This document shows, one piece after another, positions 13,076 through 24,375 of a stretch of DNA of 64,000 bases. Origin of the DNA: Mesorhabditis belari (lineage: Eukaryota > Nematoda > Chromadorea > Rhabditida > Rhabditidae); the NCBI GenBank assembly GCA_958450365.1, contig CAUEEP010000742.1:1008001-1072000 (forward strand), given 5' to 3'. The position numbers and the translations under genes were made by a program. Within the stretch, counting starts at the first letter, position 1. Each line of letters starts with the position of its first letter. A model generated the notes under the pieces. It saw nothing but the letters and a program-made list of their open reading frames with translations, did not search any database and was not told the origin of the DNA.

Positions 13076-13664
13076 TCAAAGCCAAAACAAATCAAAGAAA
13101 TCATTTGAAAACGATTTTTCTTGCTTTCAATAAAAAGCTTTTCCCTTTAGATCATAATGTGGAGAATTGAAATGAGGCACAGCTGACTTTCTCCAATGAA
13201 TTGAGCCAACTATTTGAACATTTTATTGACTAGACAAAGAAAGATCAATTCTCTAAAGTGTTCTTTCTGAAAAATCAAATCCTAAATAGACTATGTTAAC
13301 GGGGAAATCGACTAAAAACTAAACTAAACAAAAAAAAAAACAAAAAACTTGGGAATCAAAAAAAGTCAATCAAATCAATTTAACTACAAAGTCTAGCAAC
13401 AACACTTTTTGAAAAGCTATTTGACAAATCTCGTAAAGACTTATTTAGAGAATTGTAGCCCTAAGCTGACAATATTTATCTGTACCAAAAATTCCCCCGA
13501 TTCATCTTATAAAACTTCATTAAACAAGGATTTAAATGAGTCGACATTAGACAAAAGACAATCTCTTGAATAGATACTTTTTCAAAAGCTTGTCGCTATA
13601 CTTTGCAGTCACTCTGTACCTTCTAGTTTTTAGAAAATGATTTCCCTTTTCTAGCTCTGGAACT

Positions 13665-13850
13665 TTTTACCCCCTCATGTTCATGATATTTCCACCTTGG
13701 CTAGATTTAAAGCCGCAATTTCGGCAATTGATTTGACTGCTCTGTGATTCCTTCTAGAGGTATCCATTTATCTTTTGGGTGTGTTTTGAGTGGTGTCCCC
13801 GGGTAATTATTGTGATTTTGTCTTGTCGCTATTCAACTGAATAAAGCATA
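13665..13850 (+). pseudogene. 3' tail of a non-LTR retrotransposon (LINE) with its 3' UTR
   Basis: A plus-strand reading near 13663-13758 gives LWNFLPPHVHDISTLARFK and ends IDLTAL at a TGA, resembling the extreme C terminus of many non-LTR reverse-transcriptase polyproteins (W-N-x-L-P ... F-K). An in-frame stop lies just upstream, so it is dead. The following 90 bases end AATAAAGCATATATATA, like a LINE 3' end with a short terminal repeat. A foldback element begins exactly at that terminus. The family assignment rests on motif recognition alone. Confidence 0.55.
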
Positions 13851-14350
13851 TATATATGTTGTGTCCGATTTAGATTTCCGTCCGATTTAGATTCAATCTA
13901 AATCGGACGTCCGATTTAGATTGAACTTATCGCGGACGTCCGATTTAGATTACAGTCTATATCGGACGACTCAATCTAAATCGGACGTCTTATATAGATT
14001 GAACAATAATATAAACATGTATCTTCTTAAGCGTTTTCTGTAGTTTTCTGCATTTTCAAAGGTCTTTTATTGATTATTTCATAGTTGGGTTTTCTTTTCA
14101 GAAAAAGACAGTAACAGACCTTTGAAAAATGCAGAAAACTACAGAAAACGCTTAAGAACATATATTAAACATGTTTATATTATTGTTCAATCTATATAAG
14201 ACGTCCGATTTAGATTGAGCCTAAATCGGACGTCCGATATAGACTGTAATCTAAATCGGACGTCCGCGATAAGTTCAATCTAAATCGGACGTCCGATTTA
14301 GATTGAATCTAAATCGGACGGAAATCTAAATCGGACACAACATATATATA
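13850..14350. mobile_element. Foldback element 1 (about 500-bp palindrome)
   Basis: The two halves are reverse complements: left end TATATATGTTGTGTCCGATT, right end AATCGGACACAACATATATA, with the inner arms meeting at about 14067 and 14117 (TTTTCTGCATTTTCAAAGGT and its complement). The outer arms carry repeated GTCCGATTTAGATT units alternating in orientation. The central loop is about 50 bases. It is non-coding and could form a long hairpin. Confidence 0.93.
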
Positions 14351-14441
14351 GCTACAGTATGCTCAAATTTTGAAAGTTTAAAAGTGAATTTTTATCCGCT
14401 TTTTTATAACAAAAATTTCTTTAACTTACAACTTATTATGG

Positions 14442-14825
14442 GATAAGCTAATTTCCGCATTTTTTTTTTTTTTTTGCGCAACTGGGTCATTTGGCAACTG
14501 GATCGTTTACGCAACTCGCCATAATTTTCTTCTAAGTCGACCATTCTTTGGTTTCATTTTGTAGATCTCAATAAGTGCAACAAAATGAAATCAAAAATCA
14601 TCAAGATTGGTCGATTTAAAAGAAAGTTATGGCAAGTTGCGCAAACGATCCAGTTGATCCAAATGACCCAATTGCACAAAAGAAATTGCGGAAATTAGCC
14701 TATCCCCTTTATTATCTAAAGCATTTTAAATAACCAAAAATCAAAAAAATTATTATTGTTATTTAAAATGCTTTAGATAATAAAGGGGATAGGCTAATTT
14801 CCGCAATTTCTTTTGGTGCAATTGG
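14442..14825. mobile_element. Foldback element 2, two nested inverted repeats
   Basis: 14442-14705 has ends GCTAATTTCCGCA and TGCGGAAATTAGC with arms containing GCGCAACTGGGTCATTT and GATCGTTTACGCAACTCGCC. The right end is followed by a second hairpin, 14700-14795 (TAAAGCATTTTAAATAAC and its complement), after which the element end GCTAATTTCCGCAATTTCTT is repeated. This is the same family as 48775-49085. Confidence 0.9.
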
Positions 14826-15729
14826 GTTAGGAAAAGAGATTACACTTATTGAGATCGGCAAAATGAAACCAACATCATAAAGATTTGAAAAGGTAAAGCC
14901 CGAAAGTCAATAAATGTTTGTGTGTTGAAAGGACATAGCTGAGTGCCTTCAAAAGAAATGCCCCCCAAAAAGAGAAAACAATATACTCACACCTTTTTCT
15001 TTTTGACCTACCAAGAGACACGGAGAAGACAAAGAGGGAGTTTTTCTAGTTGTTAGTTCTTTTTTTTTTTTTTCGACTCAAGAGCAGCTCCTTCCCATCC
15101 ACTCATCTATGCGCTAATTTTTGTGGGGTGGAGACTTCGAAAATGTGTTCTTTAGTCAAATTTCTCACTTGCAAAGGAAACAATCAGCTCAATCGGATTG
15201 GAAAATTGTTTTTAATTCAATGTTTTTTTCAATTCATCTATTCAAATAAAAGAAAGTTTTTGAAAAAAAAACTAAATAACTAAAAAATGAAAGATGATTA
15301 ATCGTAATTTGAGTACAAAGGGTAATTCGAGAGCTTTATCTAGCTTTATCTAGACTTGAGCATCAAATATTTGAGTTATTTGAGTTAAATGCTTTCTTCC
15401 CCCCCCCCCCCTTTATAACACTTGCTAAAGAATGAGGAATTGATAAAAGAGTCAAGAAAAGAGATGGAAATTCATCGTACGAATCAAAGCTATTGTTTTA
15501 GCCGCAATGCAATAGGTGAAGTGGACAACTAGTGGACAACTAGATGAATAAAGGGAAAAGGACCAGCGAGATCTACGCATTCTCTCTTCAATCGTTGTCG
15601 AAAAGTGAGAAATTCTTTCTGTTGTTTATCGAAAAACCCCGCACAATCTTTCGCTGGAATTATTTATCACAATTTCTGGCAGAGAGAAATCACGACATTT
15701 GTTTAAAAGAACCAATTGGAAACAGGGGA

Positions 15730-16226
15730 AGATCAAAAAGTTTTCCGTTAGGACTCGAACCAGTGACCTTCCGCTTTCCAGACCCCTTCTTTTCCCCCCT
15801 ACCCCACCACCACACAAACCCCTCCCTTTTTTCCGGGAGGGTTAACTAGCCTTTTTCTAGCTTTTTTTTTTAGGCTTAAAAGAAAATTTCTTATATGCTG
15901 GCCTGGGTTTTGGATTTTGGTGGGTGTGACCCGATAATGACCCAAAAAGCGGCGTTAAAGTCAAAATTCGCGAAAAAAAAAATAAAAAGAGGAAGATCAA
16001 CAAGCCCTCCACCAGGACTCGAACCAGCGACCCTCGACTTCCCAGGCCATCGTGCTAATCACTACACCACAACGGACCTGTCTCCCCTGCTTCCGAGGGG
16101 GTTAATTAGCCTGCATCTAGCTATCTCTTTTAAGCTATAAAAAGAAATTTTCTTTAACCTTGGGCTTTTTGTCGACGAATTGGATGAATGATGATCCCAT
16201 AAAGCGGCTGTTAAAGTCAAAATTCG
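15730..16226 (-). repeat. Tandem pair of tRNA-derived (SINE-like) units
   Basis: Two diverged copies of about 265 bases lie in tandem. Read on the minus strand, each has a tRNA B-box-like GGTTCGAGTCC (copy 1 near 15752, copy 2 near 16020), preceded on the minus strand by a shared body (GGTTAACTAGCC or GGTTAATTAGCC on the plus strand, then AAGAAAATTTCTT) and a shared tail (GTTAAAGTCAAAATTCG). The better copy (16005-16077) also has an A-box-like TGGTGTAGTGATTAGC. The acceptor stem does not pair, so these are not functional tRNA genes. Confidence 0.65.
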
Positions 16227-16542
16227 TGAGTGTGGCCCAAAATACTCAATAGCTTTCATAAGAAAATCGTTTACAGAGAATTTTTGGGATATAACCTTTT
16301 ATTAGTTACAGCTGTCGACAATCCTTTTTTGCCCAAAAACACCCGACTTTTTACCGCAAATTCGCTCTTTACCCTTTTCTTTTCTCACCGATCGAATCGA
16401 ATAAACGAAGCCGTTTTCCAAAAATAAAAAATACTAAGAAAATAATGAAAAGATTGCAAAACTTGAGAAAATTCGACGATTTTGACTATTTTCGGCGTTG
16501 GTTTTTGAGGGTTGAGATGGAATTTTGAAATTATGGAATTAT

Positions 16543-16632
16543 GGAATTATGGAATAGCTAGATTTCTAGATTTCTAGATTTCTGGATTTCTAGATTTCTA
16601 GATTTCTAGATTTCTAGATTTCTAGATTTCTA
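16543..16632. repeat. TTTCTAGA 9-bp repeat
   Basis: About eight tandem copies of GATTTCTA(GA)-type units in otherwise featureless intergenic DNA. Confidence 0.9.
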
Positions 16633-17342
16633 GAACTATCACAAATCTTTCTGTTGTAGTTTAGTTTGAAGCTTGAGTTTAATCACGAGAAATATTAGCC
16701 ATTTGCTTTCATAAATATCAAGAAAATTTGAAAAAAAAGGGATATCACAAGGAAGCTGAAAATTTGAATCTGAATAGAGAAAACAAAAAAACAAAAACAA
16801 AAACTCGAAGAATCTCTAAAAATCTCTGAAATCTTCAAGTACATCACTATTGAAGAAGAAAAGAAGAAGGATATATGTGTGTGTGTGTGTGTGTGTAAAT
16901 TAGATTATAACTTGACAACGAAAAGAAGTCACCAAGAAGAGCCACCTGATGTCAGATGGGGAAAAGGGAAAAGGAGGAAAGATATTCAATTTCATCCATT
17001 CTCTATATCTCCATATCACTTTTTTTTTCTTTAGTTTGACTTTCCTCTTTTCTCTTTTCTCTTTTCAAATGAATTTGTTCAATTTTCTTGCCGAAATTAG
17101 ACCCAACCTTTGATTGAAATCGAAGAAAGACTACGTGGGAAAAGAATCGAAACTTTTCTTCTTCTTCTTCTTCTATTTTTCTAATTTCTTTTTATTTCAA
17201 AGTCACGTATTTCTTTTTTAAATTTTAAAACGACTTTCTCACCAATCACCAATCGATATACAACTTCTGAACTTTAAACTCAAAGTTTTTTAAGAAAATT
17301 AGAAACTAGGTTAATTGGATTAGCTGGAAAGTTTAAGAACAA

Positions 17343-17463
17343 GCAAAGCAAAGATAAAGTAAAGATAAAGTAAAGATAAAGTAAAGATAAAGTAAAGATA
17401 AAGTAAAGGTAAAGTAAAGATAAAGTAAAGATAAAGTAAAGATAAAGTAATGATAAAGTACAA
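17343..17463. repeat. AAAGATAAAGT minisatellite
   Basis: Roughly eleven tandem copies of an 11-base unit AAAGATAAAGT, with a further two units at about 17534. The hydrophobic minus-strand translations are products of the repeat. Confidence 0.93.
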
Positions 17464-17815
17464 TACGGTCCCAATAAGGTTCCAATACGGTTCCAATACG
17501 ATTCTTTTTAGATCTAATACGGCTCCAATAAGCAAAGATAAAGTAAAGATAAAGCAAAAACAAGCAAAGAAGACTAAGCCTTCCTTTACTTGTTTACAGA
17601 TCAAAAACATTATATAATAAAAAGATTATATAAAACAGATTTTATTAAAAATCTATGTAAAGCTTTAAAAGAATGAAAAGGCACAAAAAAAATTGTTTAG
17701 CTGAAATCAGCCTTTCTCACTGGGTCCTTGTTTCCGAATAGACGCTAATTGCTTCCCTTCCCTCCCCCCAAATTCTCTCACCTTTTATAAAGCCTATAGA
17801 TATTTATGCCTTTAT

Positions 17816-18730
17816 CTATTGAATTATCTTCCCCTTGACAAACCGATCCTTTTCTCCTTGATCTTCATCATCATCTTTCTCGACTTCTTTCCCTCTTCTC
17901 CCCTTCTGAACAAGCTCTTTCCTTTCCGCTTCTTGTGCCTCTTCCGAATTCACCGAAACACCGTGAAAATCGAGGAAAAGTCTAGAAACTTTTGACAATC
18001 TTTCAGCAACAAATCAAGCCATTCAACATCGATATCAACCATCCATTTCAGACATTCAATTACTCTATAGACACGCTAAATTAAGCCAAAAACCAAGAAA
18101 ATCGGGTTAAACCTTGGCTTTCTAGAACGCTTGTTCTAGAAGGCTTTCTAGAACAAGCCTGACTTGAAGCGAAAACAAGAAAAAGCCTCGTAGATGATGA
18201 TCAAATAGACATCAAAATTCCGAATTTTAAAATCTAAGACTATTCAGTTCAAGCAGTCGGCTTGGAAGTAAAAAGTTGCGCCAAAGCATCTCAACAAAGA
18301 TCGATAGGCTGTTGAAATGATCTGCTATTGCACACGGGTAAAACAATGAACACAACAATTTGGTAAGCAAGTATTCAATTGAAATCTCCCCAAGCAAGCG
18401 TTGAAATCCCCATAATCAGACGCATAAACAATGGTAAAGAGTGATCGAATTGAAATCGAATTGACATCGAATTGATATCGAATTGAAATCGAATTGAAAT
18501 CGAATTGACATCGAATTGAAATCGAATTGAAATCGAATTGACATCGAATCTCAAATCGAATTCTAATCAAATTCTAATCAAATTCTAATCAAATCTCAAG
18601 CCATTCTAACTATTTTCAAAGCCTCAATACAGCATTCCTTTAAAAAGTACAAGAATCGAAAGAAACTCAAAATAAAGACTGACCTGTTCAAGGCGACAAA
18701 CGATCGACCGCGTGCCGTATAGCCATACAT
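17816..18730 (-). CDS. Small unrecognised two-exon gene, 76 aa
   Basis: Exon 1 is 18730-18684, starting MYGYTARGRSFVALN. Exon 2 is 17999-17816, beginning LSKVSRLFLDFHGV, passing through a Lys/Glu/Asp-rich segment and ending KGKIIQ at a TAG. The junction is in frame with a GTCAGT donor and a CTGAAAG acceptor; the intron is about 680 bases and contains a minisatellite. No membrane segment or signal peptide is evident. The N-terminal third looks like real protein-coding sequence; the charged C-terminal half could be intron read-through if the real gene splices out earlier. I do not recognise the family. Confidence 0.4.
18447..18560. repeat. ATCGAATTGAA minisatellite
   Basis: Nine or ten copies of ATCGAATTGAA/C units in the intron of the small gene above. 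Confidence 0.9.
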
Positions 18731-19021
18731 TTTAGAAATCAAATATCAAATATTCTCATAAAATCATCCAAAAATCATGATCATCCCTAGCTAAACGCAA
18801 AATTTTCAGCTAAAATTCAAACAAAAAAAGTTGACTTTCAAACCCAAAACATAAAGAAAAGCCGCAAAAAAAAACGGAAGGGTCATTATTTTGCTGAGGA
18901 TTAGAGTTTACCCCCAAAAGTCGAGTGTTTTTGAAGAAAGAATTCTTAAGTGCTTGAGGTTAAAAGAGATCAATAACAGGCACACTAGCAAGAATTTGAT
19001 TTGAATACAATTATGTATTTA

Positions 19022-19250
19022 GGATAAGTTTATTGGATAAGTTTATTGGATAAGTTTATTGGATAAGTTTATTGGATAAGTTCATTGGATAGGTTCATTG
19101 GATAAGTTTATTGGATAAGTTTATTGGATAAGTTTATTGGATAAGTTTATTGGAGAAGTTTATTGGAGAAGTTTGTTGGATAAGTTTATTGGATAAGTTT
19201 ATTGGATAAGTTCATTGGATAGGTTCATTGGATAAGTTAAATTCATTGGA
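19022..19250. repeat. 13-bp minisatellite
   Basis: About seventeen tandem copies of GGATAAGTTTATT with GGATAGGTTCATT variants; the variant pair recurs as a higher-order block at about 19080 and 19205. Confidence 0.94.
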
Positions 19251-19390
19251 TAATGTTCATTCTTCCCCAATTCGCTTTAAAGAACTATGGCTAACTCTTT
19301 TACAATTGTAAAAGTGAGATAAAAAAACAAAAATAAATAGAAACTGAATCAATTGAGGAATACTTAACACTCCGGGGTGAGGGAGATCGA

Positions 19391-19463
19391 CGCCGTTGTG
19401 GTGTAATGGTTAACACAGTGGGTTGCTAAGCGGAAGATCGGGGGTTCGAGTCTTGATAGCGCT
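19391..19463 (+). pseudogene. tRNA-like sequence (pseudogene or SINE head)
   Basis: It carries an A-box-like TGGTGTAATGGTTAAC and a B-box-like GGTTCGAGTCT at tRNA spacing, with a tRNA-like 5' end (GCCGTTG). The acceptor and T stems do not pair well, so I do not call a functional tRNA. It resembles the units at 16.0 kb. Confidence 0.55.
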
Positions 19464-19772
19464 TTTTTTGGAAAGCTTTTTTAAGGAATTGAATCTTGAA
19501 TATTGTCTCAAAAATAGAATATTATTTCTGGAGATGACAGATTGCCATTTCTTAAGCAATTTTCTGCAAATGACACAAAAGAAACAGAAGATAATCAGTT
19601 TTTTTTGGCATTTTTTTTTCATTGTAAATCCATTTTCTCAAATTCTTTCAAATTTTTCATTTATCAACAGTTTTCAATTGTTTTTTTTTCGAAATTTTCA
19701 ACAATCTTTCACTAAAAACCTATAGTTTCATAGGTTTTTAAAGGGAATTTTTGAAATTTCCATTGATTTTTT

Positions 19773-20181
19773 TTAAACCAACTCTTTCTGGACGGAACTC
19801 CGTCCAGTGCTGCGATGACTACGAGCCGTGTGAAGCGATGGATTTCGAATGGAGTACACTGGAAAGGTGTTTGATTTTATTTCCGAAATCGAAAATCCCC
19901 CTCACCTGATGGAGCCCGATGGATGGGCACTGGAGGAGGCTTGTCTCTGGAGCGAGAAGTCGAGGGCCTGCTCATAAACCTCATTTCATTTGTTATTCAT
20001 TTATCATTCATTTATCATTCATTTGTCATTCATTATTGAATACTTACAAGAAATTACTGACACCAACTTGCTTTCTTTACTTTCAAAGAATGTCTCACTG
20101 ATTTTGTGGAATGTAGGCGCCGAGTGGTCGAAAGGGTTTCCCTGATGCGGCCGCCATCGAGAGACGAGCTGATTGGAGCAT
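19773..20181 (-). CDS. Small unrecognised three-exon gene, about 80 aa, basic and Ser/Pro-rich
   Basis: Exons 20181-20099, 19975 region (acceptor shortly upstream) to 19906, and 19858-19773 stay in frame, from MLQSARLSMAAASG through SRPSTSRSRDKPPPVP to a TAA after SSVQKELV. An acceptor (TCTGCAG) lies two bases before the ATG, as expected for spliced-leader trans-splicing. The second exon can use either of two acceptors 12 bases apart without changing frame. The protein is Arg/Ser/Pro-rich, probably disordered, and I do not recognise it. Just upstream, about 20225-20380 on the same strand, another reading (DYLNALQVIVDPEVG) looks coding but hits a stop; it may be an exon of this or a decayed gene. 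Confidence 0.4.
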
Positions 20182-21737
20182 TTCTGCAGAATAAAATTAT
20201 GGCTTTTTTTTTTGTGATCTCACACCTTAAATCGACGTTCTGGATGTGACACCAATCAGTAAACCAACTTCCGGATCGACTATCACTTGTAAAGCATTCA
20301 AATAATCACTAATCGCAATTTTCCAGCTCAACAACATCAACTGACGCCTCCGGTCATTGCTTAAACGATAGTGGCTTGTAAAAGCTTGTAAAAGAAGTTT
20401 TTTGGTTGGTGAAATGATCAGAAAAATTGGGAAAATAGCATAAAAACATTGTAAAAATCGTAAAAATAAAGAAATTTTTGAATTTCTCTGTTTTTAGAGG
20501 TTTGTTTGTTGATTTGTTTGAAAGGATTTGTTTTAAGATTTAAGATTTTTGAGATAAATTGGAAAAAAAGAAAGAAAAAAAAGATTTGAATTTAAACAAA
20601 GCTTAAAGAAGATTTGATCAAAAGTTAGACAGTGTAAACATAAAAGAATCGATTGTCTTTCTTTTCTTTCTTTTCTTTTCTTTTCTTTTTCATTTTTCTC
20701 TTTCACTTTTTGGACATCATTTTTGAAAAGAGCAAATTTAAGGTCTCTCATTTGAAATGATTTTTTGGGGGAAAAAGATCTATGATGATTGACACTTTTT
20801 CGAAAGTGATTTGAAGAGAAAAAGGCTCAAAGAAAAGGTGTTAGATCTGAGAGATTTGATTTAAAGTTTAAACATTTAATGATTTAATGATTTAAAGATT
20901 TAATGATTTAAAGATTTAATGATTTAAACATTTAAAACATTTAAAACATTTAAGACATTTAAGACATTTAAGACATTTAAGTCTCCCTAAGGTGTTAGAT
21001 AGAAAAGAAAAGGTGTTAGAGCATCGAGATTTGATTTAAAGTTTAAACATTTAAACGTTTAATGATTTAAAGATTTAAAGATTTAATGATTTCATTTAAA
21101 CATTTAAAAACATTGAAAATCATCTAAAAAATAGACTTCAACTTTTCTTTTAGAATCTTAAAACATTTGGGTTTCGAACAAAGTTTCGAACAAAAAGAAA
21201 TTGCATGAACGCTGAGTCGTTGGGCTTAAGATTAGCCTTTCCTTTTCCATTCGTTTCTTTTTTTAAAACCTTAATTGAAAAGTTTAGTCTTGTTTTAAGC
21301 TGAAAGTTTAGCTGAAAATAGTTTGAAATAGTTTGAAAATAGTTATTCTAGAGGATTCTAGTTTAGAAATATTCTATCTATTGTAATAATTAATCTTAAA
21401 GAATCATTATTAAAATACTTTTTTAAAAAATGGAAATTTTTGTCATTATTTGGAAAGAAGAAAAAAAAAGTGAAATTTCGTAAAAGCTTTAGGGTGATTA
21501 TTTTGTTGAAAGAGCTTTGTGGTCGGGTTTTGCGTGAATGTGTTTTGCGTGAAGAAAGACTTTCTATGTGTACATAAATAGTCTAAGAAATGTGACGGGA
21601 TAAAAGGTGAAAAGTGAAAAGTGAAAAGAGGTAATTGCTCGATCTTGTTCTTTTTAAGTCCCTTGTTCAGCTTTTTCAACTTTTCTCTCATCTATCTTTT
21701 TCTTTGAATAAGATCGAAAATGACCAAAACTATGGCA

Positions 21738-21932
21738 TTTCTCTAATAGTAGTAAGCGTTGTCTAAATTCCTCGAAATCTCGAGAACCGCTTACCAGAAT
21801 CTATCGATGTGGGATTGGAAATGTAGCTGACGATGAGATCTAGTGGGGGATTTGAGTGTTGGACTTCTGGGGAAGCTTGGGAACTGTAAAATGGTCATCA
21901 ACTCCGCTCATCGGGAAATATTAGGGAAATAG
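21738..21932. mobile_element. MITE family B, copy 3 (inverted)
   Basis: Opposite orientation to the copies at 4337 and 5950. It has TCTCTAATAGTAGTAAGC at one end and shares AAATTCCTCGAAATCTCGAG, ATGAGATCTAGTGGGGGATT and AGCTTGGGAACTGTAAAATG with the family. Its right end is less complete. Confidence 0.8.
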
Positions 21933-21967
21933 ATCAGTCTGATCTACTAGTCTAACCTGGAATAATA

Positions 21968-22152
21968 TATCGTCTTCTCTCTAATAGTAGTGTACCCAAA
22001 GCTTCGCCTAAATTCCTCGAAATCTCGAGAACCACTTATCAAAACCTATTGATGTGGAGTCGGCAAATGTAGCTGACGATGAGATCTAGTGGGGGATTTG
22101 AGTGTTGGACTTCTGGGAAAGCTTGGGAACTGTAAAATGGTCATCAACTCGA
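21968..22152. mobile_element. MITE family B, copy 4 (inverted)
   Basis: Second inverted copy within 50 bases of copy 3, beginning CGTCTTCTCTCTAATAGTAG, with the same core. A downstream piece at 22201-22228 is the reverse complement of the internal insert of copy 2, so the original element may extend that far. Confidence 0.8.
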
Positions 22153-22367
22153 CATTGTACAATATAAACAACATCTTTTAAGATGATCAATCAACAACAA
22201 AAAGATCAATCGACAAAAAATCTCTTTTCTTTTCGTTTCTAAGATTAAAATTTCTGATTTAATTACAGAATTTAGCATGTAGAAAGTTCAAAAGATCTAC
22301 TAGAATTTGAAAAGAATTGAAAAGAATTAAGTATGTAAACAAAAACTTGCAATAGAACAAGCTCTCT

Positions 22368-22445
22368 AGCTCTCTATAGAACAAGCTCTCTAGCTCTCTA
22401 TAGAACAAGCTCTCTAGCTCTCTATAGAACAAGCTCTCTAGCTCT
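22368..22445. repeat. 24-bp minisatellite
   Basis: Three to four copies of AGAACAAGCTCTCTAGCTCT plus CTAT. Confidence 0.93.
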
Positions 22446-23625
22446 TCTCTCTAGCGAAATTTGAAGGAAATCTTTCTAAGCAAAACTACGTGGCATTCAT
22501 AATTTTAAATTCTTTTTGAATTCCTTTTCAGCCATTCTCCACTTCACCCAAACCCCTCCCCCCTTCTCCCCAAAAACGATAATAAATGACCATCGATGAG
22601 AAAACAAAACCAAGAATAAAAGCATAATACTAAAATTGATTCGAATATTACTCCATTCGAATTCAAAAGTTCTTTTATCTCCTTTTTCTGCTTTTTCATC
22701 TCTGATCACTTAATTCAACCCAAGAAAATGATTTCATTTCACAAAGAAAGCTAAAGATTTATTAGAACAAAAGAATTGGGTTTATATTTTGAACAGTATC
22801 AAGCAGATTTGACAAGCAATGAACTTGAAAAGCACTGAACTTAAGCACTGAAGCACTGACAAACACTGAACTTGACAAGCAACATTATAGAGAAGAAACT
22901 TTCATTCATTAGAGTTTACGATTTTTGGTAAAGAATAAAAAGGTTATATTAGTTTATAATATGTAGAAAACTTTAGTGAAAAAGTGAAAAAGTGAAAAAG
23001 TGAAAAAGTGAAAAATTGAAAGCAGACAAGCAGCAGAAGAGTTTTCTTCTCCGAATTGAATCAAAAATTTCGAGATGAGACAATAGACATTTGCGAATAA
23101 AAGTCAATGAGGGTACGGGGGTGTGAAATCGGATGTGGAATCAAGATTCGATCACAAGTTAGCTCAAAAATTATATAGATTTAAACAGAACTCAATCAAT
23201 CTTTTGCTATAATCAAAAAAATATATAGAAGAAGATAAATAAAACTCTTGAAATAAAAGAAACACATCATTCGTTGGAGACATTTTTTTCGGTTTACGAG
23301 TTTCCCCCAAAAAGTCCCTCGGGTATTATTTGATGTTATTGAATGAAATTTTTACTTCAAAAAGCAATCGAAACTCATTTCTAATGCACTTAGATTCTTT
23401 TTTCAGACTTTAATGTACTGCAGAGTGTACCACCAAGAACTAGCTACAGGGTGTACTACAATGTACTATCAAGAATTACTGCAACAACGTCGTATTATTT
23501 GATGAGCCCCATTTCACTTTTTGCTTACCTGTTTTTATGATTTTTTTGTATTTTTCTTATTTTATTGTATGATTACTAACTTTCAATATATTACTTTTAA
23601 TACATTAGTATGGTTGTTTTCAGGA

Positions 23626-23970
23626 ATGGTGAAAGCGTCTCCACATCGACAATCGATCATTGAGCTCAAGCGGCAGTGTGTTCACGCGAGCGAGATCACA
23701 AAGCGCTTGAATGTCCCCAGGAGACTCGTCTCTCGAACCATTAAACGTTATGAAACTCAGTTTCTGATCGCCCTGGAAGAGGTAACGAACAGCGGCTACT
23801 CCGGCTAATGTCAAGAAAGTGCGCGATCGTTCAATCTGCTTTTAAATTCGTATCAGCTATACGGGGTGGCCAAGAATTACCAGCGTGTTCAGGCGAGCTC
23901 AAAGCGATCACAAAGCGCTTGAATGTCCCCAGAAGTCTCGTTTCTCGAACTATTAAACTTTATGAAACTC
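23626..23970 (+). pseudogene. Tc1/mariner-type transposase N-terminal fragment, partly duplicated
   Basis: The ORF from ATG 23626 reads MVKASPHRQSIIELKRQCVH then a helix-turn-helix-like segment (ITKRLNVPRRLVSRTIKRYE) and stops at 23808. This resembles the paired-like DNA-binding head of Tc1/mariner transposases. A diverged repeat of the same helix-turn-helix DNA (CACAAAGCGCTTGAATGTCC ... CTCGAACTATTAAAC) follows at about 23898-23970. No catalytic DDE/D domain is present, so it is a dead fragment. Confidence 0.65.
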
Positions 23971-24375
23971 TGGGGCACAGTTTCTGATCGTACAAAAGGG
24001 TTTGTTTTGAGTAAAAAGTTGATTTGGCTGTGCTTTATATGCTCTCAAAACATCTACATTTTCTTTTCTCATTGTAATTTCTTTTTAAATCTCAAATATT
24101 ACGTCAAATGTGTTTTATTATTAAATGTATACATGAGGAAGGGCTTTGTTAACAAAAAAAATATATAGTAAACTCAAACAAATAACTTTGTTAAACCCAA
24201 AATAAAAACCCTAACCAAAATGATGAAAAAAAAAATGAAAAAACGTTTAATTAGTTAATGTACAGAAAGCTGGGTAATATAAATGTGAAATTCAAATATT
24301 AAATTCAAATCTCATTCTCATTTTCACAACTCTATGATGATTCAAATTACGTTCTCATTTTCATAACTCCTACAA

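Larger units (their letters stand above)
20182..23519. other. Repeat-rich intergenic stretch
   Basis: Contains GATTTAAA-type 8-bp repeats (20878-20985 and about 21040-21110), the two MITE family B copies, a 24-bp repeat, an AAAAAGTG repeat (22975-23012) and polypyrimidine DNA. I see no further supported gene apart from the possible exon noted near 20225-20380. Confidence 0.6.

Noticed and set aside
12796..13170. Poly-Lys/Arg, poly-Leu and poly-Ser ORFs
   Set aside because: Produced by the polypurine tract; composition alone keeps the frames open.
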